Shown: positions 1-32,076, numbered from the stretch's first letter. The stretch: 64,000 nucleotides of DNA from Plectrocnemia conspersa (GCA_009617715.1 VTFK01000063.1:434001-498000); one strand, 5' to 3'. Notes: generated from the sequence alone by a model not told the origin. Program-made: numbers and translations.

Positions 1-115
1 AGTAGTCCAAGGTGCCACACTTTGTCAAAAGCTTGGGCTGTATCTAAGAATATGGCTGAGTATGTATTTTTCCAACCTACGCACTTGCTTTATTGTAGAA
101 TGCTTATTTCTAAAG
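1..115 (-). mobile_element. Jockey-type LINE reverse transcriptase fragment, runs off window edge
   Basis: Reading the minus strand from about 57 to 1 gives AIFLDTAQAFDKVWHLGLL, the reverse transcriptase motif A region (hydrophobic-LD-x-x-x-AFDKVWH) typical of the Jockey clade. The fragment continues beyond base 1. Upstream sequence to about 115 is too decayed to follow. Confidence 0.75.
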
Positions 116-549
116 ACAAATTAATGATTTGGTAAGAGATCTCATAAAATAAACTATTTAATAATAATAAATATTTCATTTCGAATATAATTTAATTTAC
201 GTTAAAAAATAACAGCACTCATAAGAAACAAGCGGCGTCCAGAGATTATAAAATATTCACAACGTTTCACATAACATTCGTATTACTTCACAGTACCTTT
301 ACATTGAAATCCATACCGTTTGAATGCCGAGCGATAGGCTACAATCCCTAGGGGCAATATCCGTCTCTATACTCACCAATTCCATTTGTTATGCCATAGT
401 AATCATTGATGTTGAGCAATTGTTTGCATTAGTAAATCTCTATTAGTGTACACACAACGTACCTACGTGACCATAGGAAGGGTTGAAAAAAAACCGTAAA
501 AAGCAATAACGCCGTTTACGGCCACCAATAACGGGTGTCGTTAAACCGA

Positions 550-1260
550 CTATATGACCGCCTTCGGGTATCGAAATGTGTCTCTAAGGCCGCAAGAAAG
601 GGTATAGACTGACTTTTTTTGGATAATTTTAACAACAAAAAAAAAGAGTTTCCACTTGGAAAGATCGAAAATGTTAAATGGCTTGGAAGTATTCAGTGCC
701 TTTGTAAAGCAAAGTTTTGCTAATTTGGTTAAAATCAAATCGTTTTGACATACATATAACTTGAGCATTGAAGGATTGCCGACACCACCCCTTAGAAAAT
801 TGCTTCATTGAATACACGCTATGCTGAAAATGCAATGCACATAATAAAATATCCAAACGCTCTTCATGCATTTTTGTATTGAAGGTGAATCTGAATTTTT
901 GTGAATACATATAATACACATTCTGAGTTCTTAATTGCCGCATGCATGTACTATGTCATTGATAAAAATGAGTAAAACTACTCAAATTTGATCCATGCGG
1001 TTCTCCAAAATAAATAAAATACCCGTAAGAGCATCATTTACTATAGCTTGTTTCTTAACTTCCGAAGAAGTTCATGGCAAAGTTGTTCAAATACTCTGAA
1101 GGACTATGTAACTCTCTTCAAGAAGCACAAGAGACCGTAAAATGACGCGGACGAAAACCGCGTTGCTGCTGACAGTGATTATGGATAATCTCTGGAAGAT
1201 AATAATTGTAATGGGTACAGCAAATATAGATAGAAGTTTCATAGCCTTTTCCAATTTCAC
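550..1260 (-). mobile_element. degenerate LINE fragment
   Basis: Minus-strand reading around 1180-1130 gives QQRGFRPRHFT, matching the Q-x-GFR-x-x-x-S/T block of LINE reverse transcriptases. At 945-1000 the sequence resembles the stretch just upstream of the LINE VPQGS motif seen at 6270-6330. At 770-830 it resembles a second LINE remnant near 52660-52720 (shared GCTTCATTGAATA). It is broken by several stops and frame changes, with no intact open frame. Confidence 0.55.
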
Positions 1261-2224
1261 AGATAATAAAGGTAATTAATTAAAGCCAATTTTATGCATA
1301 TAATTGCACAATAAAAATTACCAGTTAATATATCGATTAAAATACTATCCTAAATCAATACATACATTGATTATCTCTGATTTATTTGTTCCTAAATAAA
1401 TAAAATATTTTTTAATAATATTATAAATAAATACATTTTTTATAATATATTAATTTCTACAGATTTTACCAAATCTACCAGCGCATTTCAATACTTTCTT
1501 TATATACAAAGTAAATAAAGATAGTATTTTCACGAAGGGTGGCTTTTATCCAAAGTCTCCGGGGTGTCGAATTTATAGCAACTGCATCCCTGTGTCTCCA
1601 GGGGATGCATCCATTGCATAATTTAAAATATAAATGGCACAAGAGCCAACCACGGACACCGCACATGCATTTTGTGGGCGTCTGCAACATGTTTTAGATT
1701 AATTTATTTTTGGATAATTGAAAAAGCTCCATTGAGATAATAGTCCAAAATATTTTTACTCTGATTGATTCTAGAATTCCTATTTATTTATTTTACAACA
1801 TAATCACGATGTACCTAATGCTTTTGGCGAGCCTAGAGACGAGTTTCTTGATTCTTACGTCATAGATGACACGCGCATGCTCATTTTTCGGCACCCGAAG
1901 CGCGCATAGCTTCCGATCTTTCGATAACTGATTCTCAAATAATAGTTTTTCGATTTAAATTGTTGAATTTCAGTAGCGGTTTCTTAACCTCTTCAGACCC
2001 AGTACACATTGCAATGTATAATAACTTGTTTTTGAAGCCATTTTCGATTTATTTTCACCGGGACAATTTGTGCACCATATTATTTCAAAATAAAAAAAAC
2101 CATTTTTGATGCCTCTTTAATGTACTAAATAAAAAAAAATTTCTACGAAAAAATTTAAATTAAATAAATATTTTTCATGCCTCTTTAATGTAAAATATTT
2201 TTGTAAAATAAATTTACAATTCTT
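1261..2224. other. AT-rich intergenic, no gene recognised
   Basis: Mostly simple AT-rich DNA. A slightly more complex stretch at 1475-1690 has an open frame of 71 codons on the minus strand with no recognisable motif. At 1785-1825 there is a possible short LINE 3' tail (TTATTTATTTT followed by CACGATG...CCTAATGC, as in the 3' ends near 5290 and 14760). Confidence 0.4.
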
Positions 2225-2720
2225 ATATCTAACTATCCTCAAATTGTCTGAGATCGAGATGGCGTACGAGATCAAGAATATGACACAGTATGTAATTTTC
2301 CGACACTAAATGGTAGACGGTTGACGGAAGCCTAATCTCCATAGATAATTTAAATCACTGTAGAGAGAAAGATTCCGCAATAATTTTAAATCATCTCCAT
2401 ACAGAAGCAAAATTGACTTTTGTATCTGGCGTATTTATGTCATTAATAAATAACGTGAAAAAAGAGGGCACATGTCTGACCCTTGAAGAACCCCCAAAGG
2501 GGTGAAATATTTTTTTGAAAATGAATTTTCATTCTGATCGCTCAAATAATTCGAGAATAAACCAGTTAAATTATCTGAGCAACTGAGATTTGAAAATTTT
2601 GTTAATATTGACACATGACAAATCTTTCGAAAACTTTCTCAAAATCCGTATTTATGATACTTTATATTTATCACTGTTTTGATGAAAGACAGAAGGTTAG
2701 TAACAGTGCAACGGGCGGAA
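2225..2720 (-). mobile_element. LINE fragment, same family as the copy at 14730-15895
   Basis: Bases 2265-2520 align closely, in the same orientation, with 15565-15825 (for example TTTCCGACACTAAA, ATTTATGTCATTAATAAATA, GAACCCCCRAAGGGGT). On the minus strand this is the stretch from GVPQGS through YADD to the following thumb region. Sequence to about 2720 continues into the decayed upstream part of the reverse transcriptase. The frame is broken throughout. Confidence 0.75.
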
Positions 2721-3660
2721 CAAAATTCATACTATACTTATTATTATATATATAAAAATAAATACTATCCAGCCAAATATATATTATAAAGTGTTAAGAG
2801 TGACATCATCACGTTGCATACAAGCTAATGTTTTGACTCGGCGTACACATAAATACTCACATACATCTCGGCAAATATACATATATATACAGACCGAAGC
2901 TTTTCAAATATCCCTCGTGTAATATACCTTCATTATATTGTTGATGTTTTCGAGTAGACCGCAGATAAACGTAATAAACGTATACCGAGAGAAATTGTGA
3001 TAGCAACACTCTAAAAGATGAAGAAGACCCTTAGTACCCAGATTGCTAAATAATTACACCGTCAAATACATCATTATAATATACGGTTTAATGAACGTAA
3101 AACATTAACGTCATTAATTGATATTTACAACGTTTACCAAATGTGTTGCGTATAAATTGTAATATAACGCTGCGGAGTCTCAAGGTACGTTTTCTCGAGC
3201 AAATATAATTCATACATGTTTATATTTATTGTGTACAAAATAGGGGAGAGTTGCATCCCCGACGGGAGGAGGGAAAAAAATCCACCCCACAGTAAGAACA
3301 GACAGGGGCGGAGTGCGCCTTTCTCGCTTTGACATTGTTTACGATATTATTGTTTCTAACCCTCTTCGGTGTGCGTAAATTATTTACGCTCTCTCTTTCT
3401 GGTACCCCCGTGGGACCTAAATGTGAGACTCTAATATGACGAATTTATGACTATTGATTAGCAATACGCCAGATTGATTTGGTTTGTAGGTGAAGATTGT
3501 TACCGATTTTATACTGCTATAAAGAGTTTAGTGAGTGCTGATATTTTTTTTTAATTTTTAAAAAATATTTTGTTTTGAATTTAGGGTTATCCGATTTTAA
3601 ACATTTACGTGAAGAATTGCAAATGCATGATCAACAAGAAAACAATTAATTTATTTTTAG
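2721..3660. other. intergenic stretch with a GC-richer block and a 17-base palindrome
   Basis: Nothing coding was recognised. A GC-richer block at 3240-3420 contains a perfect palindrome GCGTAAATTATTTACGC at 3373-3389, followed by a CT-rich run. The rest is AT-rich. Confidence 0.4.
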
Positions 3661-3830
3661 ATCAGGGACGTCACTTCAGCTTTTTTTTTCAGGGCAAAAG
3701 TTGGCTAGTCAGTAAGACAAATGCCAAAATACCCTTCTATCGATTTCATTAAGATTCATGGTATTTCATTGAATGACAGTGCATTTTTCTGGTAAAATTA
3801 AAGTTGGGGCAAATTCCGCGATAAATTGGT
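3661..3830. repeat. dispersed repeat, copy 1 of a direct pair with 4940-5105
   Basis: Shares the order ATCAGGGA(C/T)GTCA, TTCAGCTTTTT, AAAAGTTGGC, ATT-CATGGTATTTCATT, AATGACA, GCATTTTT and GGGGCAAAT with 4940-5105, in direct orientation about 1.28 kb apart. Identity is moderate, so this is an old duplication or two copies of one repeat family. No terminal motif was clear enough to call long terminal repeats. Confidence 0.6.
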
Positions 3831-4044
3831 GACCATTGCGTAAAAAAGAAGAATCCACTGCGGTCCAATTTATTTAATCACCAAAATTAGGCTTTTAACC
3901 TATTATTTATGTAGCATTTATTTAGGGTATACTCTGTACCCGTTACAGGTGTTGGGACCACCTGAAAAAAAACTACCCAAGAATGCAATGACAAAAAAAC
4001 GAATGTTTCACTCTATCCTTGTAGATAATATTTAGTTATTTAAG

Positions 4045-4575
4045 GTTTGATAACCCTAGGGGTGTGACTTCGCAGCCAGTAAGACGCAAGTGGACTAGTA
4101 ATAATTTATTTGTTTATATTACATACGATGGGCGAGTATCGTTTTCTCTCAGCAGTGGTGGAAAAGCTGGCGCATGGATGATGTCCGTGGAAGATCCTCA
4201 GGGGTCTTGTAGGTGGCAGTGACAGTGTCTGGACGTCAGTTCTTCGTGCTACAATGATCGTATTCGGGAGTCTCGGGTCGTATATTCGCGTATGAATGTG
4301 TCTTCGAGTGTCTGCTTGGTCCTCATTGGAGACTAATGCCTTATGTATTCAGGGCTGCAAAGCTTGCTGATCAATCACAATCTTTCAGTGATCATCCATC
4401 CAATCGTTGCACTCGCTTCTTAGAACAACGAAATACGTATACGATTTTAGAAAGTGACTTTTGCTTGATGGACATCTCCGAGATCGAATTGTGCAACGGG
4501 AAAGTTCTAAAACTAACTGTTTGGGTTTGAACAGCAAATGTACGTTTCGCAACTGTCAAATTAAGTTTTATAGAC
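4045..4575 (-). mobile_element. dispersed repeat family R1, degraded copy
   Basis: Related to the repeat at 12125-12720. Both start with CCCTAGGGGTG followed by GAC-TT-GC-GCCA, and both contain CCAATCG-TGCA-TCGCTTC-TAGAAC followed by an ATTTT-GAAAG-GA-TTTT-GCTTG block. In this copy the minus strand still reads KQKSLSKIV...CSKKRVQRLDG where the better copy has KKLAFENAT...SSTKRLQRLARR. The family therefore descends from a protein-coding element whose type I cannot name. Confidence 0.6.
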
Positions 4576-4589
4576 ATTTTAGAACGGCA

Positions 4590-4870
4590 TATAATTTCAC
4601 TAGTGCTTATCAGTGAAACTGTATTTTCGCTAGTAGAAATATATATTACTACTGGTGAAAATGCATTTGAACTTCACTAGTGAAAATATAGCTTCACTGA
4701 AAAATACACATTTATACATGCCATGTAAATAAATAATAATAAATATGTAAAAGTATATATTACGCATGGAAAAGTTGAACTCATGTAATATTATTAGCAC
4801 CTGCCAGATGAATAAAATTTTCACTGGTGAGAATGTATTCCGATATGATTTCACTGAAGTGACATATTTA
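4590..4870. repeat. cluster of CACTAGTGAAAAT-type palindromes
   Basis: At least six variants of the palindrome TTCACTRGTGAAAAT and its half-sites occur within 280 bp, in both orientations (near 4598, 4612, 4632, 4653, 4673, 4818 and 4848). A diverged relative is seen at 63263-63335. No coding sense was found. Confidence 0.65.
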
Positions 4871-4939
4871 AAAAAATATTTTCGGGATAGATTCGAGATC
4901 GTTTTTGTAAGATTTTCATTAAGGGATAATCTGAAAAAT

Positions 4940-5105
4940 TCTGGTTTAGAATCAGGGATGTCAATTCAGCTTTTTACAGGTTGTAAAAGTTGGCCAATAA
5001 ATTGCCGCTTTTTAATATTTCGATCTCATTAATATTCATGGTATTTCATTAAATGACATGCATTTTTTTGGAAAAATTCAATGGGGGCAAATATCTGCCT
5101 TCTTT
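4940..5105. repeat. dispersed repeat, copy 2 of a direct pair with 3661-3830
   Basis: Direct-orientation partner of 3661-3830 with the same succession of conserved blocks. Between the two lie the repeat at 4045-4575 and the palindrome cluster at 4590-4870. One origin could therefore be an element whose ends are this pair; independent insertions remain possible. Confidence 0.55.
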
Positions 5106-5254
5106 GTACTATTTATAAATATCCATAAATACAAGTCTGAAATGTAAAATCATAATTCTTATAATAATTGGATAATTTACATAAAATATGAATATATATT
5201 TTTGTCAAAATTATTTAAAGCAGGATTTACTTTTATTGAATTATAAAACTTGCC

Positions 5255-7440
5255 CATACGAGATTTATTTATTTATTAAAATTATAACCATCGTGACCTG
5301 ACAGGCAAACCTAATGCGTCACGATAGTCAAAAGTACTAATACATCATAATACATACAAATATAAACAAGACAAAACAACAGACACAAATCACCTCAACA
5401 GGTGTGCATTGTCCCATACGAATTGAACCAAAACTCCATAAGTACAAGAGAAAATATCAATATTACTATGGATAGAATTGAGCAGATAAATGGCCTTGGC
5501 CAGAGAAGAGTTGGCAAGTGCTCCAGTTCTACACTTAACAGGCAAGAATAGTGGACGCGACCGAGAACTATATCCACCTTCAGGAGCCCACATTTGAAGC
5601 TGCTCGAGCACTGAAGGATTGTCTACGATGCCCTTGAGCAATTTCCAGAAGTGTTTAATTACATAAACACTTCTGCGAGTCGACAAAGAAACGTATCCCA
5701 GGGCTCCCAAAATAAAAGCACTAGGAAACAAGAACGGATAATACCCGTATTCCTTCAAGTATAAATATCGAAGAAATTTACGTTGTTTTTTTCCAGCTTC
5801 AATTCATTACATTGACTCATTACGCCTGGGATCCAAATGATGGAGCTAGTTTCTAGTATGCTGCGGACTAGAGTATCATAAAGAGTGCGCAATACTAAAG
5901 TATTCCTAAAGTAACGCGCATTTCTCAAGATAAAACCGAGCATTTTTAAGGATTTGCTATGAGTCTCTGCAATGTGCTGGCTAAATTTCCAACGTTCTTC
6001 GAAAGTCACTCCTAAATCCTTAGTTGAAGAAAACCTTTCCAGAAAATATCCACCTAGATGGTATGAATATTTTGCCGGCATTAACGACCTTGAAAATGAA
6101 ATTGTGTGACATTTCTTTACACTGAAAGGCAATTGGTTATAGCAAGCCCATTTCCATATAGAGTTGAGATCCTCCTGTAGGTCGAGGGAATCAGAAATCG
6201 AATGCATTTTCTTGTAAAATTTTCAAGTCATCTGCATATAATAAAAAAATCTGAATGCTCTATTGCTGTTTCTATGTCATTAATGAACAATAAAAACAAC
6301 AATGGACCCAAATTGGATCCTTGAGGTACTCCAGTAGGGTCTTATATCGTTCTGAAAAAAGAGTTATTATACTTGACGAATTGATATCTATTGGTCAAGT
6401 AATTTGAGAATAGATTTATGAGATCTTCAGAAAACCCAAAATTAGATAACTTTTTTTTACAAGTAAAGCATGGTTAACTTTATCAAATGCTTTTTCAAAG
6501 TCTGTGTATATGACGTCCACTTGTACACCAGAGTCCAATGATTTTGAAACATAGTTAGACAAAACCATTAGATTAGTGACAGTGGATCGAGATTTACGGA
6601 AGCCATGTTGTTGGTCGAGAAGCATACACCTGCAATGATTAAAAATGTATTTATGCAAAACAATTTCAAATAATTTTGCAGGTGATGAGATCAAAGCTAT
6701 TGGCCTGTAATTGTCAATCTGAGATTTGGGACCCTTTTTATGAATCGGAGTGACTTTTGAACATTTCCACAATTCTGGAAAACAAGAGGATCTCAAAATT
6801 AAATTAAATATAAATTTTAGAGGCTGTAAAATACCAGACTTGCATCCTTTCAGAATGTAGTCTGGAATAAAATCTGGTCCCGAGGTAAAAAATGGACTTT
6901 AGTCTGCTAAATCCATATTCCATATCAACCAAACTAAAGGTTTTGATTGATAACAAAGATGACCATGAACGAAGAGTCTCATCGTAATTAGAATTAAACT
7001 CTAAATGTGACCCATCATTATGGTATACGGTTTGAAAATACCTAGCAAATCCATCTGCAATCTCTTCAGAACCTTCAAAATTGATGTTGTTCCAACTCAT
7101 CGATGACAGTAAGGATTGGCCATCGCGTTTTGAGTTAACGAATTTCCAAAAATTTTTTCGGATCTAAAATTATCGACTTTTCACAGTCTCCAATATAGTT
7201 TCGATGGCAATCGCAAATCATCAATTTTGCACGCGATCGCAGAGTACGAAATTCTTCATAGATGAGAGAATTTCGTGTTCGTTTCCAGATTTTATGTATG
7301 ACATGTTTCTTTCTAAGAATTGTAATTACCTCATTCGAGAACCATATTGGATAAATTCTACTAGTCGTTGGATATAGATAAGTTTTAAAGAACAATTTGG
7401 CTTTATGTTTAAAATAATGGAACTCTCCAAAACTTTTAAG
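5255..7440 (-). mobile_element. Jockey/CR1-group LINE, reverse transcriptase and C-terminal region, decayed
   Basis: The 3' tail lies at 5265-5330 (ATTTATTTATT run next to a CATCGTGACCTGACAGG...CACGATAG palindrome, shared with the copy at 14730). Minus-strand open segments run in order from 7440 to 5390: a pre-RT region; KVTPIHKKGPKS and NYRPIALIS; DQQHGFRKSRSTVTNLM; IYTDFEKAFDKVNHALL (6416-6796); a YADDLK motif in another frame near 6230; then KKCHTISFSR, FSSTKDLGVTFEERWKFS (5755-6207) and a C-terminal LFPSAFILGALGYVSLSTRR block. At least four frame breaks make it inactive. The N-terminal endonuclease was not found. Confidence 0.85.
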
Positions 7441-7784
7441 CAAAGTAATCGATTTAAACTAGCTGTAATTTTATGTGATCTTCTTTTATATATAATATAT
7501 AATGTTTTTGCGTATTATGTAGTTTTTTCGTATACCAATTATACACACATGTGTTGCTTCGTAGCTTATCGTTATATTATTTTATTACTACATTTACGTA
7601 ATCACATATATATCAAATCCGTTTATTTTATTAAATTACTTACCAATGCGTTCTAATATCAGAAAGAAAGAATTATTTATTGTTTATGTAAATATTGTAT
7701 ACAATTATTTACATTGCATTATCATGAAGCTTATATTTTGCCAAACAATTCGATAAATTAAATTTTCTTAAACAAAAAAAAACA

Positions 7785-8030
7785 TAAAGACGGAATAGCG
7801 TAGCCCGTAACGTCTCAGACTAGTAGCTCTGAGGTTGTGGGTTCGAGCCCCGGCAGCGGTATTTAAATTTTTATTTATAAAAATGCGTTATTATTAAAAA
7901 AAAAACAGGCCCCAACTGCAGTGACATCTATTGGTTATAAGTTGTATAGCACAAAATAATTTATAATTAATAATATACATGTCACCAATTCCTAGACTTT
8001 CAGTCTGGTGGTTAATACTTTACTTGTAGG
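7785..8030 (+). mobile_element. tRNA-derived SINE
   Basis: Bases 7788-7862 form a tRNA-like head: a TAGCGTAGCCCG A-box-like run, a six-pair anticodon-type stem CTCAGA/TCTGAG, and a GGTTCGAGCCC B box followed by CCGG. The anticodon loop is one base too long and the acceptor stem does not close, so this is a SINE head rather than a tRNA gene. The body continues to about 8030, including CAGGCCCCAACTGCAGTGACATC and GACTTTCAGTCTGGTGGTTAATACTTTAC-type blocks that recur inverted at 59030-59190. Confidence 0.7.
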
Positions 8031-10048
8031 TATTCATTATGTATGCTTGACTTACTCAGTTGGTACAAATTTGCCCATTTGCTTCATAAGATTCCTATGT
8101 CGTCTGGACGAAGTACCGTTACACAAAATAGCATGCTTTATCTCTTTCTTCGTTGCGTGCGACACCCCTACCACTTTTATTTCTAGGGGATCGGCGTCAG
8201 TTCTGGATTGTTAAATGAATAAATTTGATTAACCTACAATACTACTAACTTCATTCCATAATTTTACTACTTATGTATCTGATTTTTTTTAATTTCGCGC
8301 AGAATTTCAACGATCTTTTATATAAATATAATTATTATAGTCATTATTAAATGTGTTCCTACTATTGTTGCTTCCAAAAGCAATAAAATAGTTGTATTTA
8401 TTATAAGAAAAGGGCATTATTATATAATAAAAATAAAATGGTGAATATTTCTTTAGAAGCACAGGGTACCACCCCCACGGTGTATGGCTGAGAGGCAAAT
8501 AGTAGTGGATTCTAATTAGAATGTAACGGTAAACCGTCGAGCTCGATAGGGAATCTTATGATGCTGCCCGTTTTAACGCATTGGGCTAACACTTGTCAGG
8601 TTACAACGGAAGATTTAATAAAAAAATAAATAAATTGAGAATAGCTTACAGAATTATGAATTAAAAAAAATATTTAAGGTGACGATAAAAATAATTTATC
8701 GACCGGCGATGAAACGTTCTAGATCCTTATTTAATCGCTTCATTTTAAATTTTACTGAAATTGGATCAATAGTTAGAAACATTAAAAGATAAATTTCATA
8801 TGTATTTGACGGATAAAATGACAAACTAAGAAATTAGATACGTTAACTGTCGTTACATGATTTTTAATTAATAAATCATCGGCGATCAATTGTAGAATCG
8901 GTGAACTTTCCGTTCGACGAATTTAAGTTTCGATGGTAAACTAGGCTACTCATGCGATTGTACGCCACTGACTCGAATTTATATTTCATTGCAAAACATA
9001 TTATTTAAACACGTTGAATACTTCTGGTTTAGAGTTCTAGACCAAGTTCGCGACTTACTTTATACATCACACACCAAAATATTAAATCAACTAGAAACGA
9101 GAATGGAAAAGGAAGACGAAATAAGCTCAGAAGGGGGAATCGTTTATTTTAGAAATCGCGATATTTATGTCACAATGAGAAAATTCCTCGAGCTTGGTCT
9201 CCATAGTTTATGATGTCAAATTTCATAGTATACGCTAGTGCGCAATAAACGCTTCCCACCCTAAATCAATGGATGGAAGTGGAAAAATATAGTGTTGGGC
9301 AAAAAGAGAAATATCCCCTTAATACGTTGGATTACGTCCGAAAAGGAATATTTATTGGGGTGCGCGATGGAAATTTATCGATCGAATATTATAAAATTCG
9401 CGAAATTGCTCATTATGTAATCGTTCCGCGTGTGTCCGACTATATGAAATTTATATTAAGATCTTAAATTTTGGTAAAACTAAGTATAGCGCTCGGATTG
9501 CCAGATTAAAAAGCGAAGGAAGGGCTTATAACTTTTATTCAACTGCTATGATTTAAGCCTAGTACTTTTAGGTTTTGCGGTGTATTATATGGTTCATTTG
9601 CTTATTAAAAATCATTTAATTCGGCATGAAACATCGATTAATGGCTCCCAAACTTATTGAGCCGCGACCCAAAACTGGCGGCGACCTAATTGTTATCGCG
9701 ATCGATTTTTTTAAATAGAAAACATTTGCGATCGACCTTTTTATATCGCGAGCATGCCGAAGTTTTGTTATTTATTTTTTAGACAATATAGAAAAAATCT
9801 AGAACGGGATAATAAGTACAAAGTTTCACAGTAAAGTTTTGATGTCCCAAATAAATTCCATGTTAAATTTTCATTACTTTTTTCAGTACTTGCTTGTGAA
9901 GTAACATAAAAATTGCTTCCCCCTCTTATTAAATTCGACTTCAATTATCATAAAAGTTTAATATTGTACCGTTTTTTTTATTATATTTTTCATGTTAAGG
10001 GTTGCTACTTGGTTTATTTCTAATCTTGAATATTTTCTTTCGTTTCAG
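8031..10048. other. upstream flank of the visible HEATR5B exons, with a hAT-like terminal sequence
   Basis: Open frames at 8989-9213 and 9273-9467 (+) show no recognisable motifs and are probably chance. At 9645-9680, CTCCCAAACTTATTGAGCCGCGACCC resembles the terminal repeats of many hAT transposons, but no partner end was found. The final part must be intron, since the first visible HEATR5B exon begins with an acceptor at 10048. Confidence 0.4.
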
Positions 10049-30428
<20,380 letters not shown>

Positions 30429-31254
30429 AGTGTATTTTGAGTTTGATTTTTTTATTGATTGAATTAAATACAAATCAAAGCAAAGGCCTATATGATATTT
30501 TATAATAATTGTATTGATATATTAAAAAAAAGCATATAAATACCAATATAGTTTTTGACGGTCTTCCAAGGTTTAATAAGTTTTTTTACTGAATTATTGA
30601 CGATTTAGACGTTATCATATTTGTTTAATTTTATTATTTATTTAATGATATGTATTTTTTTTAATATTAATTATATAGAATTAGAGTTTAACAATCTTCG
30701 TATTAGTGATATCTAAATGAACTGAAGTTTTAGAGTATCAAATACTATTAATAAATCTATGTATTTGTATCTTATTCGTTATAGAACATTCTATATTGAT
30801 TAAAAAATCTCTACTTTGTTGATAACCTAAAACAGGGTGTCTGTTGTATGAAAGATATTAAATAAATGTTTAAATAATTAGTAATAGAATTTAGACGATT
30901 TATTCGAATACATAATATATACAATTCATATAATAGATCTTTAAATGTTCTATCTATTATCTATTAGATTATATTTCGTACGAAATTCAAGAAATTATCA
31001 AAGCATGTATTTTTATTATTTAGATATTTATAAACTTTTATTATCATCAGTATTTATGTTTCATAAATATATTTATATCTTATTATTAATTTAAATAAAA
31101 CTGGCTATTTATTCTCGTTTATTTTTATTAAGAAACATATACAATGTAATTTTTAATTATAATTAAAGACAAACATTAATTATCTATTACTCTTAAAAAT
31201 AAACAGTAGAAAATTAAACTCGTATTTTAATTCCTGTTTTCTCTCCTACCATTT
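30429..31254. other. shared 3' flank of two convergent genes
   Basis: No open frame of note. This AT-rich stretch holds the HEATR5B 3' UTR. Candidate plus-strand AATAAA signals are at 30750-30755 and 30861-30866. Minus-strand AATAAA signals (read as TTTATT on plus) at 31108-31113 and 31118-31123 suit the convergent gene. Where the transcripts actually end cannot be read from the sequence alone. Confidence 0.5.
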
Positions 31255-32076
31255 TTATGCTTCTTCCATTTTGAGGATTTCAACTGAAAAATAAAAATAT
31301 TTATTTTTTAATAAAATAATGAATATGCATTCATAAATTAACACTTTACGCTCTATTTTTTTTTGTTAATTAAATTATTACAATTAATTGCTATCTTATT
31401 AATGAAATTATTGTGAAACTTTGGATATTTTGAGTAATAGAAATATTTAGGTGGCGACTGTACGGCCGGTTTCACACGTGCCAGATGGATTCACCCGGCA
31501 GAGGGCCGGCGCCGTGTAGTGGGGATGGGCTACTACCTACCATTTCAGACGTGCCGGACGAATCCATCCCACGGCAGCCCGACTCTGCCCATACAACACC
31601 ACCCCCAAAAGAACTGACTTTTGGAATGATTGTATTATCTATGAAGTTTTAGTTCTGAGAAACCCCTTCCCTCGGACAGATGCCAGAGATATTATGTATT
31701 CTATTCTTTTTATGCTCGGTATGATCTGAATAATTATTTGAATCAAGGAAATGTCAAAATTTTCAAAGAATTGCGACACTTGGTCCCCGTAATAATGAAT
31801 AGAAAAGGTCCAATTTTTAGGCACGACAAAAGTTGGATTATGTTTAAGTATATCAGCAACTTCATACAGCGTAAGGTCTTCAACAACTAAGTTAATATCA
31901 TATTACTCACCATTCTGTTCTTCAACATCCTTTTTATCTCCAATTATCTGAATGTTACATCTCGGTGGCAAACTAGCCACAGTCAAATATCCAGTGTGTC
32001 CTGGCATAACTTGCGGCTCAGAAGCAGTCAGCATAACCACTTCTTTGGGAGTCTTTTCTTCCAGATCTTCGGTTGC
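31255..32076 (-). CDS. C-terminal two exons of a TRMT61A-like tRNA m1A58 methyltransferase gene
   Basis: Minus-strand exon 32076-31911 (166 bp, entered at a codon boundary after a TTGCAG acceptor, ending CAGAATG|GTGAGT) joins in frame to terminal exon 31283-31255 (TTTTTCAG acceptor, stop TAA at 31257-31255). The 64-residue product reads ATEDLEEKTPKEVVMLTA, then PQVMPGHTGYLTVASLPP, and ends VEILKMEEA. The GHTGYLT(F/V)A motif near the C-terminus is characteristic, from family knowledge, of Trm61/TRMT61A, which with Trm6 methylates adenosine 58 of tRNA. The catalytic SAM-binding domain is not in these exons. Upstream exons should lie at higher coordinates, but none was recognised up to 64000, so the gene either has a very long intron or is broken here. 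The splice logic is strong; the name is less certain. Confidence 0.6.
31284..31910 (-). other. intron of the TRMT61A-like gene, with transposon-like GC-rich block
   Basis: Bounded by the GTGAGT donor and TTTTTCAG acceptor on the minus strand. At 31465-31600 a GC-rich block contains two related direct copies of TTTCACACGTGCC / TTTCAGACGTGCC followed by GGATT or GAATCC and then CGGCAG. The GGCCGGTTTCACAC start resembles terminal repeats of PIF/Harbinger-like or similar DNA transposons, but no complete element could be delimited. Confidence 0.45.

Noticed and set aside
7788..7862. tRNA gene
   Set aside because: A box and B box are present, but the acceptor stem does not pair and the anticodon loop is one base too long. 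SINE-like sequence continues downstream.
8989..9467. Two consecutive plus-strand frames as a possible small gene or the missing HEATR5B exon
   Set aside because: No similarity to the expected HEATR5B N-terminus, no shared frame, and no recognisable domain.
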